From Hemibagrus wyckioides (Eukaryota > Chordata > Actinopteri > Siluriformes > Bagridae), in NCBI RefSeq assembly GCF_019097595.1, contig NC_080711.1, forward strand, positions 10,431,428-10,495,427: a DNA stretch of 64,000 nucleotides, read 5' to 3'. A program made the position numbers and the translations under genes. Every line of letters begins with the position of its first letter. Positions within the stretch are counted from its first letter, which is position 1. Positions 50,149 to 63,373 of this stretch are shown here, one piece after another. The notes below the pieces were generated by a model. The model was not told the origin of the DNA and did no database searches. It saw nothing but the letters and a program-made list of their open reading frames with translations.

Positions 50149-51267
50149 GATTTGCTGTTGGACTACACTGCAGCATTAAAGCATGCACTGACAGGAGGCT
50201 GAAGGGGAGTGATGAAGTGTGTATGCCAAGAGGTTAGTGAAGTGGGGGTTGGAGAGGAAAGTGGTAGACTCACGCAAGGTGCCTTTTCCCCTTGAAAATG
50301 TTGCCTGTGTCAGTCAGCTGATCTCCTGTATGCAGCGCTGCTACCTGCAGCTCATCCATCACTGCCCGAGAGCCTGAGAGAGTGCACGCTCAGCACAAAA
50401 GCGCCGCATAACACAGCTCAATGAACACAGGGAGCGCGAGTGGGTGTCTGCATGAAGGTGTGAATATGTATGTGGTTTTGTCAGCATGCAGAGTGTGTAT
50501 GTGTGTTCTTGTCAGTATGTGAGATGTCCATACTGAGTGTGAACTCACATGAAAGTGATGCAAGCTGAATGAATTAAAGGCACATAATTCGGCCCAGTGG
50601 GACTGGAAGATACAAATAGCAGAGTGTGATATGTGCAAACATCACAAATGAGTCAAATTCAGATGAAAGTTACAGAGTGTGTAAGACTGAGGGCTAAAAA
50701 AATGAGCTATGACAGCGCCATCATTATCATTACTGTTCTCTAACGCTCTGTGATAAACGACTGAGACACTAGTATGCCACAAGCCCTTAGGACCTGGAAA
50801 GCAATTCTTTTTGTTGCAATTACTTTTTGGATTCTGTCCTTCCTTTTAACTTTAAAAAAAAAATAAATAAACTAACATATTTTCCGGTTCATTACAGACA
50901 ATGAAAGTAACATCTCTCCTCTCGGATGTTACAGGACACGTGAGCGACAGGTGCATATTTTTATTGAAGGTGCTGTAAAAGTGATAAATGTTAAAGAACA
51001 CAGCAGACGGTGTAATGCTTGGATTAAAGCTTTAGCCGTAGCACACGAGAAGGCTTGTTGCATGGCAACTGTACACAGTGACGGCGCTGTTCCGCCTTCG
51101 CCGCAGGTGGAGAGCCCTTATGGACAAATCACAAGGATGACACTGGTGCTCTTCCTGAGCTAGAGAAATGTAATGGCTCAAATATGAGAATTGGGTGTTT
51201 GCTTAAGTGCAAACAGGAATGTACACAGTATATGAGAACAAATAAAAAAAAAAGTGTTGACACTGAC

Positions 51268-51608
51268 ATTCAGGGAGGCAAAGTGCCTCATACCCCCAGG
51301 GTTTTGATTCTTGCCTCCACCCTGTGTGCTTAGAGTCTCCCTGTTCTCCTTGTTCTTTTCAGGATTTCCTCCAGGTACTTCAGTTCCCTCCCCCAGTCCA
51401 AACACATGTGCTGTAAGTTGATTAGCATTTCAAAATTGTCCGTGGTGTGTAAATGGATATGTGTGTGTGTGTGTGTGATTGCGCCCTGTGATGATTTGGC
51501 ATCCTGCCCAGGGTGACCCTTGCCTTGTACCACAAATCCCCAGGGATGGACTCCAGGCTCCTTGTGACCCTGTGTAAGATAAGTGATGTAGGAAACGGAT
51601 GGATGGGC
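51268..51608 (-). repeat. Teleost interspersed repeat ('gggagaacatgcaaact' family), diverged
   Basis: Read on the minus strand, it follows the family order. On the plus strand the segments cagtccaaacacatgtgctg, gtttggcatcc-like (gatttggcatcctgcccagg) and ctccttgtgaccctgtgtaa are recognisable, and it ends with GGAT units. It contains an internal (TG)n. Confidence 0.6.
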
Positions 51609-51987
51609 GGACAATGACTTTTAGTTAGGTAGGTCATTGAGCTGTTTCGTGGTAGTTAATTAGCTGTGGTGTAATCTTAAAGACATTTCAGCAAACAAGC
51701 AGCTTCAGTGAGTTCAGTTCAATCCAGCAACTCATCAATGGGAGTAGAAATAAAGAAGGAAGAGTAACTACAAATCAATACGACGTTATAGTAAATGCCA
51801 TCCTCCACGCTGCACGAGGACTCGCTGAATGGTGGGATGTTTATAAAAAATCATATGATACTAAGCATTTATTTTATTGTTCTGCATGACATTATCTCGT
51901 GTGGGTGTGTAAATCTGCAGCAGAATGTGCTGAAAGGGTTAATGCAGCACCTCCTGAATTTCTATTTATGTTTTCTCTATCTTTTTC

Positions 51988-51991
<4 letters not shown>

Positions 51992-52019
<28 letters not shown>
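51992..52019. repeat. (TC)n microsatellite
   Basis: About 14 CT units. Confidence 0.95.
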
Positions 52020-52023
<4 letters not shown>

Positions 52024-54441
52024 GCATGTATGATGTCGTGAGCTGAGCATGATAAATGACTAGAGAATTGTAAAACTGCACTCCCTACTTTTTTGTTGTT
52101 TTTTATTTATTTTTCTTATTCTTACTGCTTGCTGACCATGCCAAAGGGTATGAGCACCAATAAATAAAAGCCTCAGGTCTGCTGTGCTCTCTGGGCAGCA
52201 TGCTGCTAAAATTGTTACAGACGTACATATTTCTTTAGACATCTATGAGCGGATGTACAGTTCTGATGTAACCACTTACATAAAATAACATTATATTGAT
52301 CTTTAAAGACAACATTTTCTTTAGAAACAACATTCTTGAGAAATAATGGTTTTCTTTATATTGTATTTGATATTGAGTTAAGAGAAACATAACGGGGAGA
52401 TAATGACGAAGAGGAAGAGACAAAGCTATCTCAAGGACCGATTTTTTTTTGCCTACTATAATGACTACTAAGAGCAGCAGATGAGTGCTCAGCCAGCTTA
52501 CCCTTCAAACCACAGGCATGTTTTCTATATGGGACTCTATGGGATGTTTTCTATATGGGATAAAATTCCTCACACATTACGATTTCATGGCCTTGATTTA
52601 AAATCTGGGCATAATGATTTTTTTAATCAATTTTAGCAAAAATGTATAGGATCAAATGCTGTTTTACAAAATACTGAAAATGAAAATTTACAGTGATTAA
52701 TTATATTATATTTATAGTAGATTATATTGATGGTAACATCATTGATGTGGACTCCACACAGGTCATTTTAATGTTGTACACAGCACTGATCATCTGTGGA
52801 GTAACATTACCTGCATAAATATAGACATAATGTTTGTATTTACATCACTGAATCACTAAATACAACCTGTTGCATTTTGTGTGTAAGGATTCCTCCTTTC
52901 CTACATTCTGGACTCAATACAGGGAGTAAATATTCAGAGTAATTTACATGTGCTCTCTGCAGGATTGTGTAATCTTTGATATCCAGACATCTTATCCCTT
53001 CCACATACGTGCACTTGGTGATGCCTGAGTGCCTGTGGAAAAGTACTGCCTGTTCCAATTCCCCCTCCTTCTCTCGCTGCCTCTCAGTGAATATGAAGCT
53101 GCTGTATATTGTCTGTGTAACTGAAAGACCTTTTTTTTTCCCACAGATGGCCTGAAAGGAGATGTGCTGCTTGCACACCCAAACACATTTTGATGAAGAG
53201 TGTGTATGTGTGAGAGTGTCAGGAAAAGGGTGCGCCTGAAAGCTACGATGTAGTCACAATGATCATCTTATTATACTCACTCCATCTAATTAGAGGGCAC
53301 ATTTTACATTTTTTTACTCATGCGTGTGCTGGCATTAGCCATTTAATTGAACAGAGCAAAATCGAGAAATCTCAGGGTGTCTGTTGGATGCTAGTCATCT
53401 TAATAGGGATTTGCATAAAAGAGAGCAGAGGCTTAGAGCAAACACGCTTGTTACATAAGGTACCGCAACTGATTTCTCTCATTAGCGTGTAGAAGAATAG
53501 AGTGAGCAATTGAAATCGACATGCATTTTAATTTCGTTTTAGACGTGAGCTCGAGAGGCCAGTGTTCCCCTGCTCCGTGTGGCCTTGCTCTCAGACACTA
53601 ATGAAGTCATTAACTGGAACAGCGTCAGTGAGTGTGCCATCGCACCAGTGGCCACCCCTGGCCCGGCAGGAAGCATGTTTATTTTAAGATGTCAAATCGA
53701 GCTCATTGACTTTGGCACCTAAAGGAAAACCTGTTCTATGTGAAGCACACCAGTGCCTGAATGCACTCATCCATCTGAATTTAACATTACTATTACTATT
53801 ATATAACTTTTACTATTATACAGTCTAGAACCACATGCTGTTTTATCTACAGGTTAGACAATGGAGACCCATAAACCTGCACGTCAAGCACCAACATTAT
53901 CTTTAGAAATGTCATACAAGCCGAGATCATTTGTTTTGCCCGATCCAATGTGTAACTGAATGCTCAGAGATACGCTGGTCGGTCTGATTTATACCACACA
54001 CTCCTGTCATGTGATGCATTATTCATACACACCATAAAATTAGCGTCAAGGTAGGGGGTGTAAATAAAAAAGCTGTCAGTGCAGATGGAACCACAAGCCC
54101 GTACACACACACACACACACAGAGCTAGTACACACAAAGGAGTAAAAGAAAATTCAACATTTTATACTGGTATTTCACAATTACACCAGAGAAAAGTGGA
54201 ATACAAAAAGATGAGCTGATTTACATCATCACACACTTCACACATCACACAGTTTAATAGCATTCAGCGAAAGCTTAAGGAATTGGTTGTTTGGTAGGAA
54301 GGGAACACATCAATATTTAGTGCTAGTGCAATTTATCTCACAGGCAACAGAGGGCTCTAAACTAAACAAATGGCTTCGTACAGAGTTCAGGGACATAATT
54401 TAACCAAAAACATCAGGAAGAAGCCGCTAAAGAACAACATG

Positions 54442-54928
54442 CACTGTATGTGGACATCTGACCAAAACTCCCACGCCAGGAAAAATTCTCCAAACTGCTG
54501 AACCAAATTTGAAGAGACACAATTATCCTGAATGTCAATGTATGCTGTGGCTTTAAGATTTACTTTCACTAGAACTACGGGGTCGAGTCTAAACCTGTGC
54601 CAGCATGACAGGGTCACTGTGCACCATGTGGGATCTATAAAAAACAAGATTTGCCAAAGTCAATGTGAAAGAACTTGAATGTCATGCACAAAACACTGAC
54701 CTCAACCCCACCGGACACCTTTGGGATAAACTGAAATGCCAACTTCAAACCAAGTCTGATCTCCTGTGGCTGAATGAACACAGTCCCTACAACCTCACTT
54801 ATGAAGCCTAGTGAAAGATTGGAAGTCTTTATAGCAACAAAGGGGGAACACCTCAGTATTAATGACCATGGTTTTGGAGTAGGAATTTTTAAAGGCCAGG
54901 TGTCCACATACTTTTCTTCATATAATGC
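54442..54928. mobile_element. Fold-back Tc1-like derivative (family B), decayed
   Basis: The left part (54465-54605) is transposase sequence on the minus strand (LDPVVLVKVNLKATAYIDIQ then DN, matching [19 protein letters not shown]). The right part (54606-54928) is transposase on the plus strand (an FQHD-like start, then H.PLGTFGIN-like NPTGHLWDKLKC at about 54700-54735). The right end ggccaggtgtccacatactt is a family B terminus; the left end (actgtatgtggacatctgac) is a weak inverse. It is inactive. Confidence 0.7.
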
Positions 54929-54984
54929 ATTTAGGTGAAATTAGAGTCAGTGATAGGTGGAAATTGGTGTCAGTTATTCGTTTT

Positions 54985-55255
54985 TAAATATTATTGCCTC
55001 AAAGCTCCAGGGTCCCTGCTTCAATCCTAAGCTTAGATTACTGCCCGTGTGGAGTTTCACGCATTCTTCAATGTTTGCACAGGTTTCTTGTAGGTTCTCT
55101 GGTTTTATCCCATCTCCCAACAATATGCCAGTACATGGATTAATTATGCTAAATTGCCCCATGTGTGAATGAGTGTCTGAGTATGTGTGCATGTAACCAT
55201 GCAACAGACTGGCACCTAATCCACAATGTATTCCTGATCCACCATTTCTGTTATT
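54985..55255 (-). repeat. Degenerate interspersed repeat ('gggagaacatgcaaact' family)
   Basis: ctcaaagctccagggtccct, gtgtggagtttcacgcattc, tttcttgtaggttctctggt and aattatgctaaattgcccca are the minus-strand counterpart of the family at 22004, with strong divergence. Confidence 0.5.
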
Positions 55256-55329
55256 TTGACAGCATCACAGAGGTTTGCTTTATTAACTAGGTACACAATA
55301 ACTGTAGTATTGTAGTATGTTTCTATACA

Positions 55330-55908
55330 CCGACCAGGGATAACATTTTGACCACTGACAGGTGAAGTGAAATACACTGATCAGTTTGTTGCGTATGGAG
55401 CTGCATCACTGCAGACCAGTCAGCATGCCCATGCTGACCCCTGTTCACAGCTGAAAGCTCCAATAATGGGCAAGCAAGCATCAGAACTGGACCACAGAGC
55501 ATTGGGAGAAGGTGGCCTGGTCTGATAAATCACATTTTCTTTTACATCACGTGGATGGCTGGGTGCGTATGTTGCTTACCTGGGGAACACATAGCACCAG
55601 GATGCACTATGTGAAGAAGGCAAGCTGGCAGAGGCAGTGTCATGCTTTGGGCAATGTTCTACTGGGAATCCTTGGGTTTTGCCATCCATGTGGATGTTAC
55701 TTTTACATGTACCACTTACCTAAGCATTGTTGCAGACCATGTACACCCTTTCATGGAAACTGTATTCCCCTCTTTCAGCAGGATAATGTGCTGTGCCACA
55801 AAAATGGTTCAGGAATGGTTTGATGAGCACAACAACAAGTTTGAGGTGTTGACTTGCCTTCAAATTCCCCAGATCTCAATTCAATCGAATATCTGTTAGA
55901 TGTGCTGG

Positions 55909-55909
<1 letters not shown>
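55330..55909 (+). mobile_element. Tc1-like element, truncated (family A)
   Basis: Starts caccgaccagggataacatt. The plus strand carries transposase pieces: WSDKSHFLLHHVDGW (first Asp, about 55518), CHALGNVLLG, TYLSIVADHVHPFMETVFPS (about 55700-55770), the [10 protein letters not shown] block with the second Asp (about 55778) and [12 protein letters not shown], a decayed SPDLNPIE. It is cut off at the (TA)n tract beginning at 55910; the right end is missing. Confidence 0.88.
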
Positions 55910-55981
<72 letters not shown>

Positions 55982-55990
55982 TATTATATA

Positions 55991-56042
<52 letters not shown>
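55910..56042. repeat. Long (TA)n tract
   Basis: About 130 bp of nearly pure TA with one short interruption (ttttgtat). It forms the right border of the truncated Tc1-like element and gives meaningless YIYIYI open frames on both strands. Confidence 0.97.
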
Positions 56043-56045
<3 letters not shown>

Positions 56046-56679
56046 ATACAAATAGATAATCTTACGTACTAAGAAAAAGTAATTTAGATACATTTAGCCA
56101 AGGGCATGAGAATGGATTTATTCTAATTCACTTTGCAGCCTGATAATTGGACTTAATCTCTGAGAGAAAGCAGATAGAGCCAGCAGGTTTTATATTGAAA
56201 GGTTGTCAGATGGTCTAAGAAAAATGTGCTGAAGCTATATTGGATTTTATCCAAGAAAGAAAAAAATTTAAACAAATTTGCTTTCTGTATCTTTTAGCTC
56301 TCCAGTGACTTGAACAGTTCAGCTGTTTGTAAAGACTGTGCCTGGATTTTGCCATTGGTCTTGATCAATTCAAGGTTTCAGGATGTAACAGAAGAACAGA
56401 TGTCAGCAGAAGGATTAGCAGTCACTGTGAAAAGAGCTGTCTCAAGCCATCACCTAGTACACTTGAGAACAGGCTACCTTCAGGATCAGCTAGCCTGAGT
56501 TTTAGTCTCCTGGCCATAATATTATGATTACAATGATGATTAAGTTTATTTTTATTAAATAAGACCAAACAGACAAAAAATTATTTGTACTGTAAGATCT
56601 TGTTGTCTTTATGACAGTATATTTGTAAATACGCTGTCTATTGTCATCTCACTATACAATGGACACACTTATTTAATTG

Positions 56680-57000
56680 TACAATTTTCTAATCAGCCAA
56701 TCATGTGGCAGCAGCACAATGCATGAAATCATGCCGATTCAAGTCGACAACTTCAGAAGAAAAAAGAATCTGATCTTAGGAACTTTTAGGTATCCCCATG
56801 ATACCCATGATGTTCATGGGGTGGTTTGTGGATTTCAGAATTTGCATTTAAACTGAATGGTGCGAAAAACAAAAAACATCCAGTGAGCAGCAGTTCTCTG
56901 TGTAGAAAAGCAAAGGAGAGAGGTCAGAGAAGAAGGTCTTAGGTGTTTGGAAGTGACAGGAAAGCTACGACAACTCAAATACCTACTCATTGCTAACATG
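56680..57000 (+). mobile_element. Tc1-like remnant (family D)
   Basis: The segments taatcagccaatcatgtggc, agcagcacaatgcat, gaaaaacaaaaaacatccag and gtgagcagcagttctctgtg follow the 5' half of the same teleost Tc1 type as 32604-33063. The 3' half and both TIRs are lost. Confidence 0.65.
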
Positions 57001-57129
57001 CTGCTGTATATGAGGTATATGAGGTGCTTCTTATGGCTACTGAACCCATTTTTCTTTGCTTCATACAGTGTGATTGAACTAACTCTGATGACCTCTCATA
57101 CTGATCTGTGAAAGAAAATTTCCATTCAC

Positions 57130-57290
57130 ACATTTCACAGAACTCCGGATGAATTGAAATGCCAACATTGCATCAAGGCTTCTTGACTGATCTCTTGTAG
57201 ATCAATGACCACAAATCCATACAACCTCATGTTCAATGTTCAAATGCCAGGTTTCCACACACCTTTGGCTAATATAATGTATATAGAAAA
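57130..57290 (+). mobile_element. Tc1-like right-end remnant (family B)
   Basis: gatgaattgaaatgccaaca, caatgaccacaaatccatac, and the end aatgccaggtttccacacac then ctttggctaatataatg parallel the right end of the element at 54442. Only the 3' part is present. Confidence 0.5.
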
Positions 57291-59859
57291 CTACAGTATG
57301 ACCAATAATAGGTGGAAATTAGTGTCAGTGATACAATTCAACACAGACACACTCATTCACTGCCAGAACTGGGATTTCAGACTTCATTTTTCAGGGTATA
57401 CCCAAATAGTAAACAGATGCTGTTTTGGGCGTCTTCACATATGTTTGCAATGCTGTGCCATCTGGATGTCACTGTGCTGTCTCGTGTGGAGAGGGCACTA
57501 CAGATGCATTCAGTTCAGTAACATAATCCACAGCTCATTACACCCAGTTCCTCAGAAAGCTGGTCATTCAGAATCTAAGAATATGCATCCCATATAAAAG
57601 TTGTGTCTTCTCATTTTCTTAAAGCACAGACATTGCTGTAAGGATGATTAAGAAATATGATGCATTTTCTTGTCATCTTCACTATCCTCACTGAAAACTC
57701 AATCAGACTCTCTTTTGTGTCGGACATTTTTCCCACTGCTAGGTTTATGAGTTTCTAGCTGCTCTGAAGCTCATTTTTATTCACAAGTGCACTAAACACC
57801 AATAAGAGACTGAATCTTATTGCATAATACTGCAAAGTCATGAAATGACATTTAATTGTGCCTCACAGCTTGAAATCACATTTAAAGTCCAGAACACTGA
57901 ATGGCAAACTCAGACCGTAATTAAACCTTAGCCAGAATATTGCTAGTCTGAATTCAGCCTAATACTTTCTTTTGGTATATAACGTATTTAATGGGCTCAC
58001 ACTCGCCAAAATCATTTTCAATATTTCCTGACATTATTCAATCACCCAGTTCAGTGAGCTGAGCCAGGAATATGAGATGAAGCATAATGTGCAACATTAT
58101 TCTACCTTCATAACCCAGACCTGCAGGAGACCCTCACAACACACCTCCAGTTTCTTCGAAGTCAAAATTTAGACCACACTAAGCTCAAGACTCAAATGAA
58201 AAGCAATGGGCCACTTCATAAAATTAGCTTTCATGCAATTTTGCATACATGAACTTGTAACATTATCTTCATGACAAGTAGTATTACTTGAAATTGCACT
58301 TCTTATTAAGGTTCCCTGTACTGATATAATTTAACAGGTTTGTTAACACGAACAAAGCAAGAATTAATGCACTGTAGGTAACACTTCCATAGTGATCTTT
58401 ACAAAAATAACATAAATTAATAAATCAGCAAAACAACCCAAATAGCCAAAACGTGCATTAACCATTATCCATGCCATTAATAAGTACAATGAAGGCCATG
58501 ATGACCAGTATGAAAAAAAAAACTTTAAGTAATAAAATAAAATGCATATTTATTCAACATTTCAAAATTTAGTCACATTCATGTTTCCTAATATATTTTC
58601 GTCACGGATTACATGAATATTAGTTCATTTAAATAAACCGGTAGATTTCCATGCTAACTAATGCAGTAAATAAGGTTAGTTAAAGGACACCTTAATGTAG
58701 AGCATTATTTCTGAATTTCTAATACACAGTGCCTTCATGTCCTAATAAATTACAGAAAGAAACCTACAAGATAACTCAACCTAACTCAAACCTAAAAATA
58801 AATTTATGTCGTTATCAAGCATGTAATTGCTAGCTGGAAACTTGGCATTTTGTTGGAATTTTGAAAAACTTGTGATATCATGTAAGAAATAAATATGTCT
58901 GAAAAGTATACAGTGCTAGGATTTAACTATAAATGAAATAAAATTTTTTAATACTGATTAGTATTAAGTAATATTTAGCTTTCTGTCTTGAGAGATTTTA
59001 CTTTTGTTTTGACTAATGTTGAGTTTTGTCATTCAAAATCTTGTGATTACAAAAACTTCACCAAAACATGAATGCACAATACCACCTTAACAGAATACGA
59101 TGAAAAACCATTTAAAAAATATTCAAAGAACTAACAAATGATATCCTCAGAGTGACTTTAAAAGTAAAGGTTGTCCAGTTCAATCTACAATTCGCATCCT
59201 TTCTGATGTCACAGAAAGCACATCTGCCAATCATTATACAGTTTACATTATACAAGACTAACCTGGGACTAACACAGTCCACATAATAACTGTAACATTA
59301 TTTTAAAACTATTTATAGGACCTGTATACAGCATTCATAACTGTACAAATGTCAAGTGTACATTTGAGTTATAGAGCAAGATCAATGGCTGGGTGTGTGT
59401 TAAAGGATTTTGTCCTGCTTGATTCCTGTATGCATTGCATACCCTTTGTATGACATTTATGTGAGGCATTGACTGTGGAGATACAGAGAGGGTGCAAATT
59501 TTTTCTTTTTAAAATAAAACAGTATGCATGAAGGAGTAGACAGTGATAGTGGATAAAATTCTGATAGTGTAACATTGAAAGGTCAGAGAGGGAGGATAAG
59601 GGGTCTTTGATCAAAGCATGTATAGAGAGATACAGAGAGAGCGAGAGAGAGAGAGAGAACAGAGGAAGGCACATGAAGAGACTGTGCATATGTATGCAAG
59701 CTTTCATACTCCCCCTCAAGGCAGACCCATTGGGAAATATGGATATTAATGATACGATGGTACATACTGTATATGTATACTATATAGATGAATTTCTTTG
59801 TCTCATATGTCAATTTCAATAAAGTTGCTTTAATCTGCCATATTGGTGTTTTGTTAATG

Positions 59860-60060
59860 GTAGAGTATAATGGAGATCACTGTGTGAAACATCACACTCC
59901 TATCAGTGTACAACTGGGTGACGATGTAGTCACTGGGAAGGCCATAAAATAAGATTTGCTTCATGCTCATACTCATCAAACCATTCAGCCACCTCTGTGT
60001 CAATGTGAATGAGAGTAGGGTCCTCCTGGTTGAGACTGCTCCCATGTGAAAAGAAATGTA
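59860..60060 (-). mobile_element. Tc1-like transposase remnant
   Basis: A minus-strand frame reads HGSSLNQEDPTLIHIDTEVA, then EWFDEYEHEANLILWPSQ and a stop. The order D-P-x-x-I-H ... W-F-D-E-Y-E ... W-P-S-Q is that of a Tc1 transposase between the second Asp and the SPDLNPIE block, which follows in decayed form. It is one isolated fragment. Confidence 0.6.
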
Positions 60061-61136
60061 AGTGTCTAATCATTGCATGAAATGTAAGTGTAAGTAATCA
60101 TGTGAACTGTAGGGTCTGTGTGTCTCCTGGTGAAGGCACAGAATGTTGGGCTTGATCTCTTCACGACTGTGTATGCGACCTTTGTCTTCTCTACAGGCCG
60201 TCACTTTAAAGAAAAGAAACAACTGCTGTGTTTAAAATACCCACTTCCTGACTATTGCCTACTCTGGAAAATCAGGAGCTCTTCTTTTCATGAATTCTAA
60301 GTAGATCATTACCTACAATGCATTGAACAGGATTGCTTATCAGTCGGCAACAGTAGTCACATTCCTTCACGTGAACAAAACAAAGCTAAGGATAATAAAG
60401 TAATTGAGCCAATCACCAATGTGAGTAGAGAAATGTCCATTAATCCAGTTCTTTCATTTGTAAGATGTCTTCCTGCCTTCTAATGAAGGTGTGTACAAAG
60501 CAAACCAGACTGTGCAATTCATTACAGCCATGCTGTGGCTACTAGACTATGTTGTTTGTACCATGCCTATTTTACAAAAAGTTTTACTATAAATTGGCAG
60601 ACCTAGAAAATAAACTATATAGTGAATATACCATTGTTTAGGACAGAGTACTGTATGCACCAAGACACTAGAGGCGTTTAAGGAGGAAGGATGTACAGAA
60701 ATATGAGCTCACAGCAGGGAATCATGCTCTCTGCATTCACTGGCACTAATAATATAACTAAGGCCAATATATGTGTAACGCAGGCTCTGTCATCATCTGT
60801 CATCGCACAAAGCCCTCATCACACTTCCTCAATCACTGACTCTCTTGTTATAATCTTAATACTTTGACCTACTCTTTTAGTCAGATGCATCTTACTGATT
60901 CCATTCATTTCTCTTACTGTAGCTTCTACACACAGCTTTTTAACAACACATCATAATCCGGAAAGGAGAGAGAAGGACAAGGAATGAGAATGAAATAAAT
61001 ATTAAATAAAGATAAAAATAAATAAATAAATAAACTGCAGATCCGCATCCTGAGATGATGTGTTTGCTTAACTCTTTTTAGCAGAGGCCAAAAAATTTCA
61101 TTTGTGCCCATGTTCAATATTGGATACGTATTTTAA

Positions 61137-61272
61137 TTTTTACCTAGCCTACTAGGAGCAATATATTCATAGAAAAGTTTCAAAAAAACATTTTTTTTCC
61201 ACACAAATGTTAATATCTTCCAAGTAAACGGTGATATCAAACCCATTGCTGCTCTCGGAAATGCCCCAAGTC
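61137..61272 (+). repeat. Unclassified interspersed repeat, copy 2
   Basis: tacctagcctactaggagca, atatattcatagaaaagttt, cttccaagtaaacggtgata and tcaaacccattgctgctctc match the minus strand of 47870-48012. Only one arm is evident here. Confidence 0.65.
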
Positions 61273-63121
61273 ATAAAGTGACATGATATTGCCCTTTTCT
61301 CTTCTCTGAATTATTAATGTATTCCTGGAAATTAAAAAATAATGCTATTCAACAATGTAAGCATTGTGGCAAACAACAAAAGTGACGTAGTGGGTACAAG
61401 CACAGTCAGAAGATCCAGCGTAAATGTATGTGATGAATGATAAAGTGCAGGGCATGGAAATAAAGAGTGGGATGTACTAGTCATATAGATACATTAAAAC
61501 ATAGCCAGTGCCATATCCTGCCTATAGACCAACACCAAAATAGACCATGTTTTTAATTAGCACTTCAGAATTTAAGATATTTGTGGAATTATTGTGAAAT
61601 AAGACCTGTTTTCTCTTGGTTAAAACACTTCAGGGTGTTACAAGTCATTATGTATGAAAGCTCCCTAGGAAACAGTTTATTTTTCTCATTCAGCCTACCA
61701 GCAGGAATATATCAGCAGTCAAGTTTATTTCTCCACAATGAGTTAAAATAGTCTGACCTAATGTCTTGGCACTGAATGATTCCTGTTATATGAGGAGACT
61801 GAAATGAACAGATGCTGACTTAGTAAGAGAGAAAAGGAAGACGTCATTTCTGAAATAAAGCCAATGCACAAAGCACAACTTTGCCTATATCAAGAAATTG
61901 TCTGTTAATCAACTGATTGCCTTAGATGCCGATTCTGTTTTATACACAAAACCTATCAAAGGTCATGTGTGAAAAGGTTCATGACCTGCTTGGAGAGTAG
62001 TGGGTCTGTTGGAATCATATTGGTTGCATTTCTGAAATGCTCTTGGACAGATAAGGGTAGGTGAGCTGCGCAAATATAGTGCAGCACGTCTGCTATTCTG
62101 TGAGACAGAGTTTGCTTCAGATGGCTTTTATACACTGTCCTCTAGAGTGGAGAGTAACAAGAGCAGTCAAGTCAGTGTAGGAATAATACATAAAAACTGG
62201 CAGTAATGAGACTGCACTGATTGCCAAAACCAGTAACCGGCTCTTTAAGACATTTACTTTCCATAGCATGGGTCCAGCCCATCTATGACTAACAACCGTT
62301 GCCTGTCTAACCTGCAACTCAACTGCCATCGCACCTGACCACAACCTAACCCACAATATAGCTCCATATCATCATTTCATATTAAGCCAAAACCACCAGA
62401 TGCTTGCCTACAAACTCTAACTCCAGGACTGGCTCCAGGGATGTGTCCAAGTAACCCTAATTCAGTCACAGTACACTTTTATGCACCTTTCATGGGTGTT
62501 TGACCCTCTTTGTCTGACCTCTTCCCTCAGATCTGTTGACCCTACTGAGAGCATTATGTTTCCAGTAACAAAGCCCTGAAGTTTACTGAAGTGCACAAAC
62601 CCCTCCACCACAACAAGGTCTCAGTACACAAAGGGGTTTAAGATAGATGTGCTTGCTATATTTGTCCTGCTCTGACCCTGACTGTGACCGCAACTCTAAT
62701 CTCCCATAAATGCTCACCAAAAATATATGGAAAACCCATTGACTTCTCCACTAATTTCATGGCTTGTAAAAAATAATTCCGAACACCACAATAACTTTAC
62801 CTAGTGTCTCAGTGCATTTGTGCTGAACCATATGCCTCAGTAACAGAACACAGGGGTTGTATTTAGACTTGGTGACTTATACTATATCTGTAAAAGATTC
62901 AGCATTAGGTATATAGGAAAAACGATCCATATTCAGACTTATGCAAGTGCTTAGCTTTTCAAGTATTCCACATACATTTTTTTGAAAGCTACTGCATGAA
63001 GTTTATAACTCAAAGGTCAAAATATTTTTCACTAGTTTTCCAATTTAGGCAGTAAAATTTGACATTAGAAAAAAAAAAATTCATTTCATTGTCTGCATCT
63101 CTTATCTGATCTGATCTATTC

Positions 63122-63373
63122 TCCGGTCACAGGGAGCCTCAGGCATCATCAGGAATCAAACACCCTGCCAACCCATCAGAGGGCACACACATTCACTCAT
63201 GCAATCACACACACTGGGCAATTTAGAGACTCCAATCAGCCTTCTGTGGGAGGAAACCAGAGGGAACCCACCAAGCACAGGGAGAACATGCAAACTCCAC
63301 ACACACAGCGAGACTTGAACTCAGGACGCTGGAGGTGTGAGGCGAATGTGCTAACCACTAAGCCACTGTGCGG
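63122..63373 (+). repeat. Teleost interspersed repeat ('gggagaacatgcaaact' family)
   Basis: ggtcacagggagcctcaggc, ctgggcaatttagagactcc, gggagaacatgcaaactcca, cgagacttgaactcaggacg and gctaaccactaagccactgt give the same segment order as 22004-22368, with an internal deletion. Confidence 0.7.

Noticed and set aside
50345..50359. Minus-strand ATG GAT GAG CTG CAG followed by gtagca, in phase with pitpnc1 exon 2, as an alternative first coding exon
   Set aside because: The five residues do not resemble the conserved PITP N-terminus (MLLKEYRICMPLTVDE), which forms part of the lipid-binding fold; the donor is weak and the match is short enough to be chance.
55854..56093. Open frames on both strands consisting of YIYIYI
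   Set aside because: They are translations of the (TA)n tract.
59860..60060. Conserved-looking minus-strand peptide HIDTEVAEWFDEYEHEANLI as an exon of an unknown gene
   Set aside because: Its residue order matches the segment before SPDLNPIE in Tc1 transposases, and decayed remains of that block follow, so it is a transposon remnant.
62117..62356. 79-aa minus-strand ORF MWVRLWSGAMAVELQVRQAT... as a small gene
   Set aside because: No recognisable domain, no splice context and no similarity to a family that I know; it is most likely chance.
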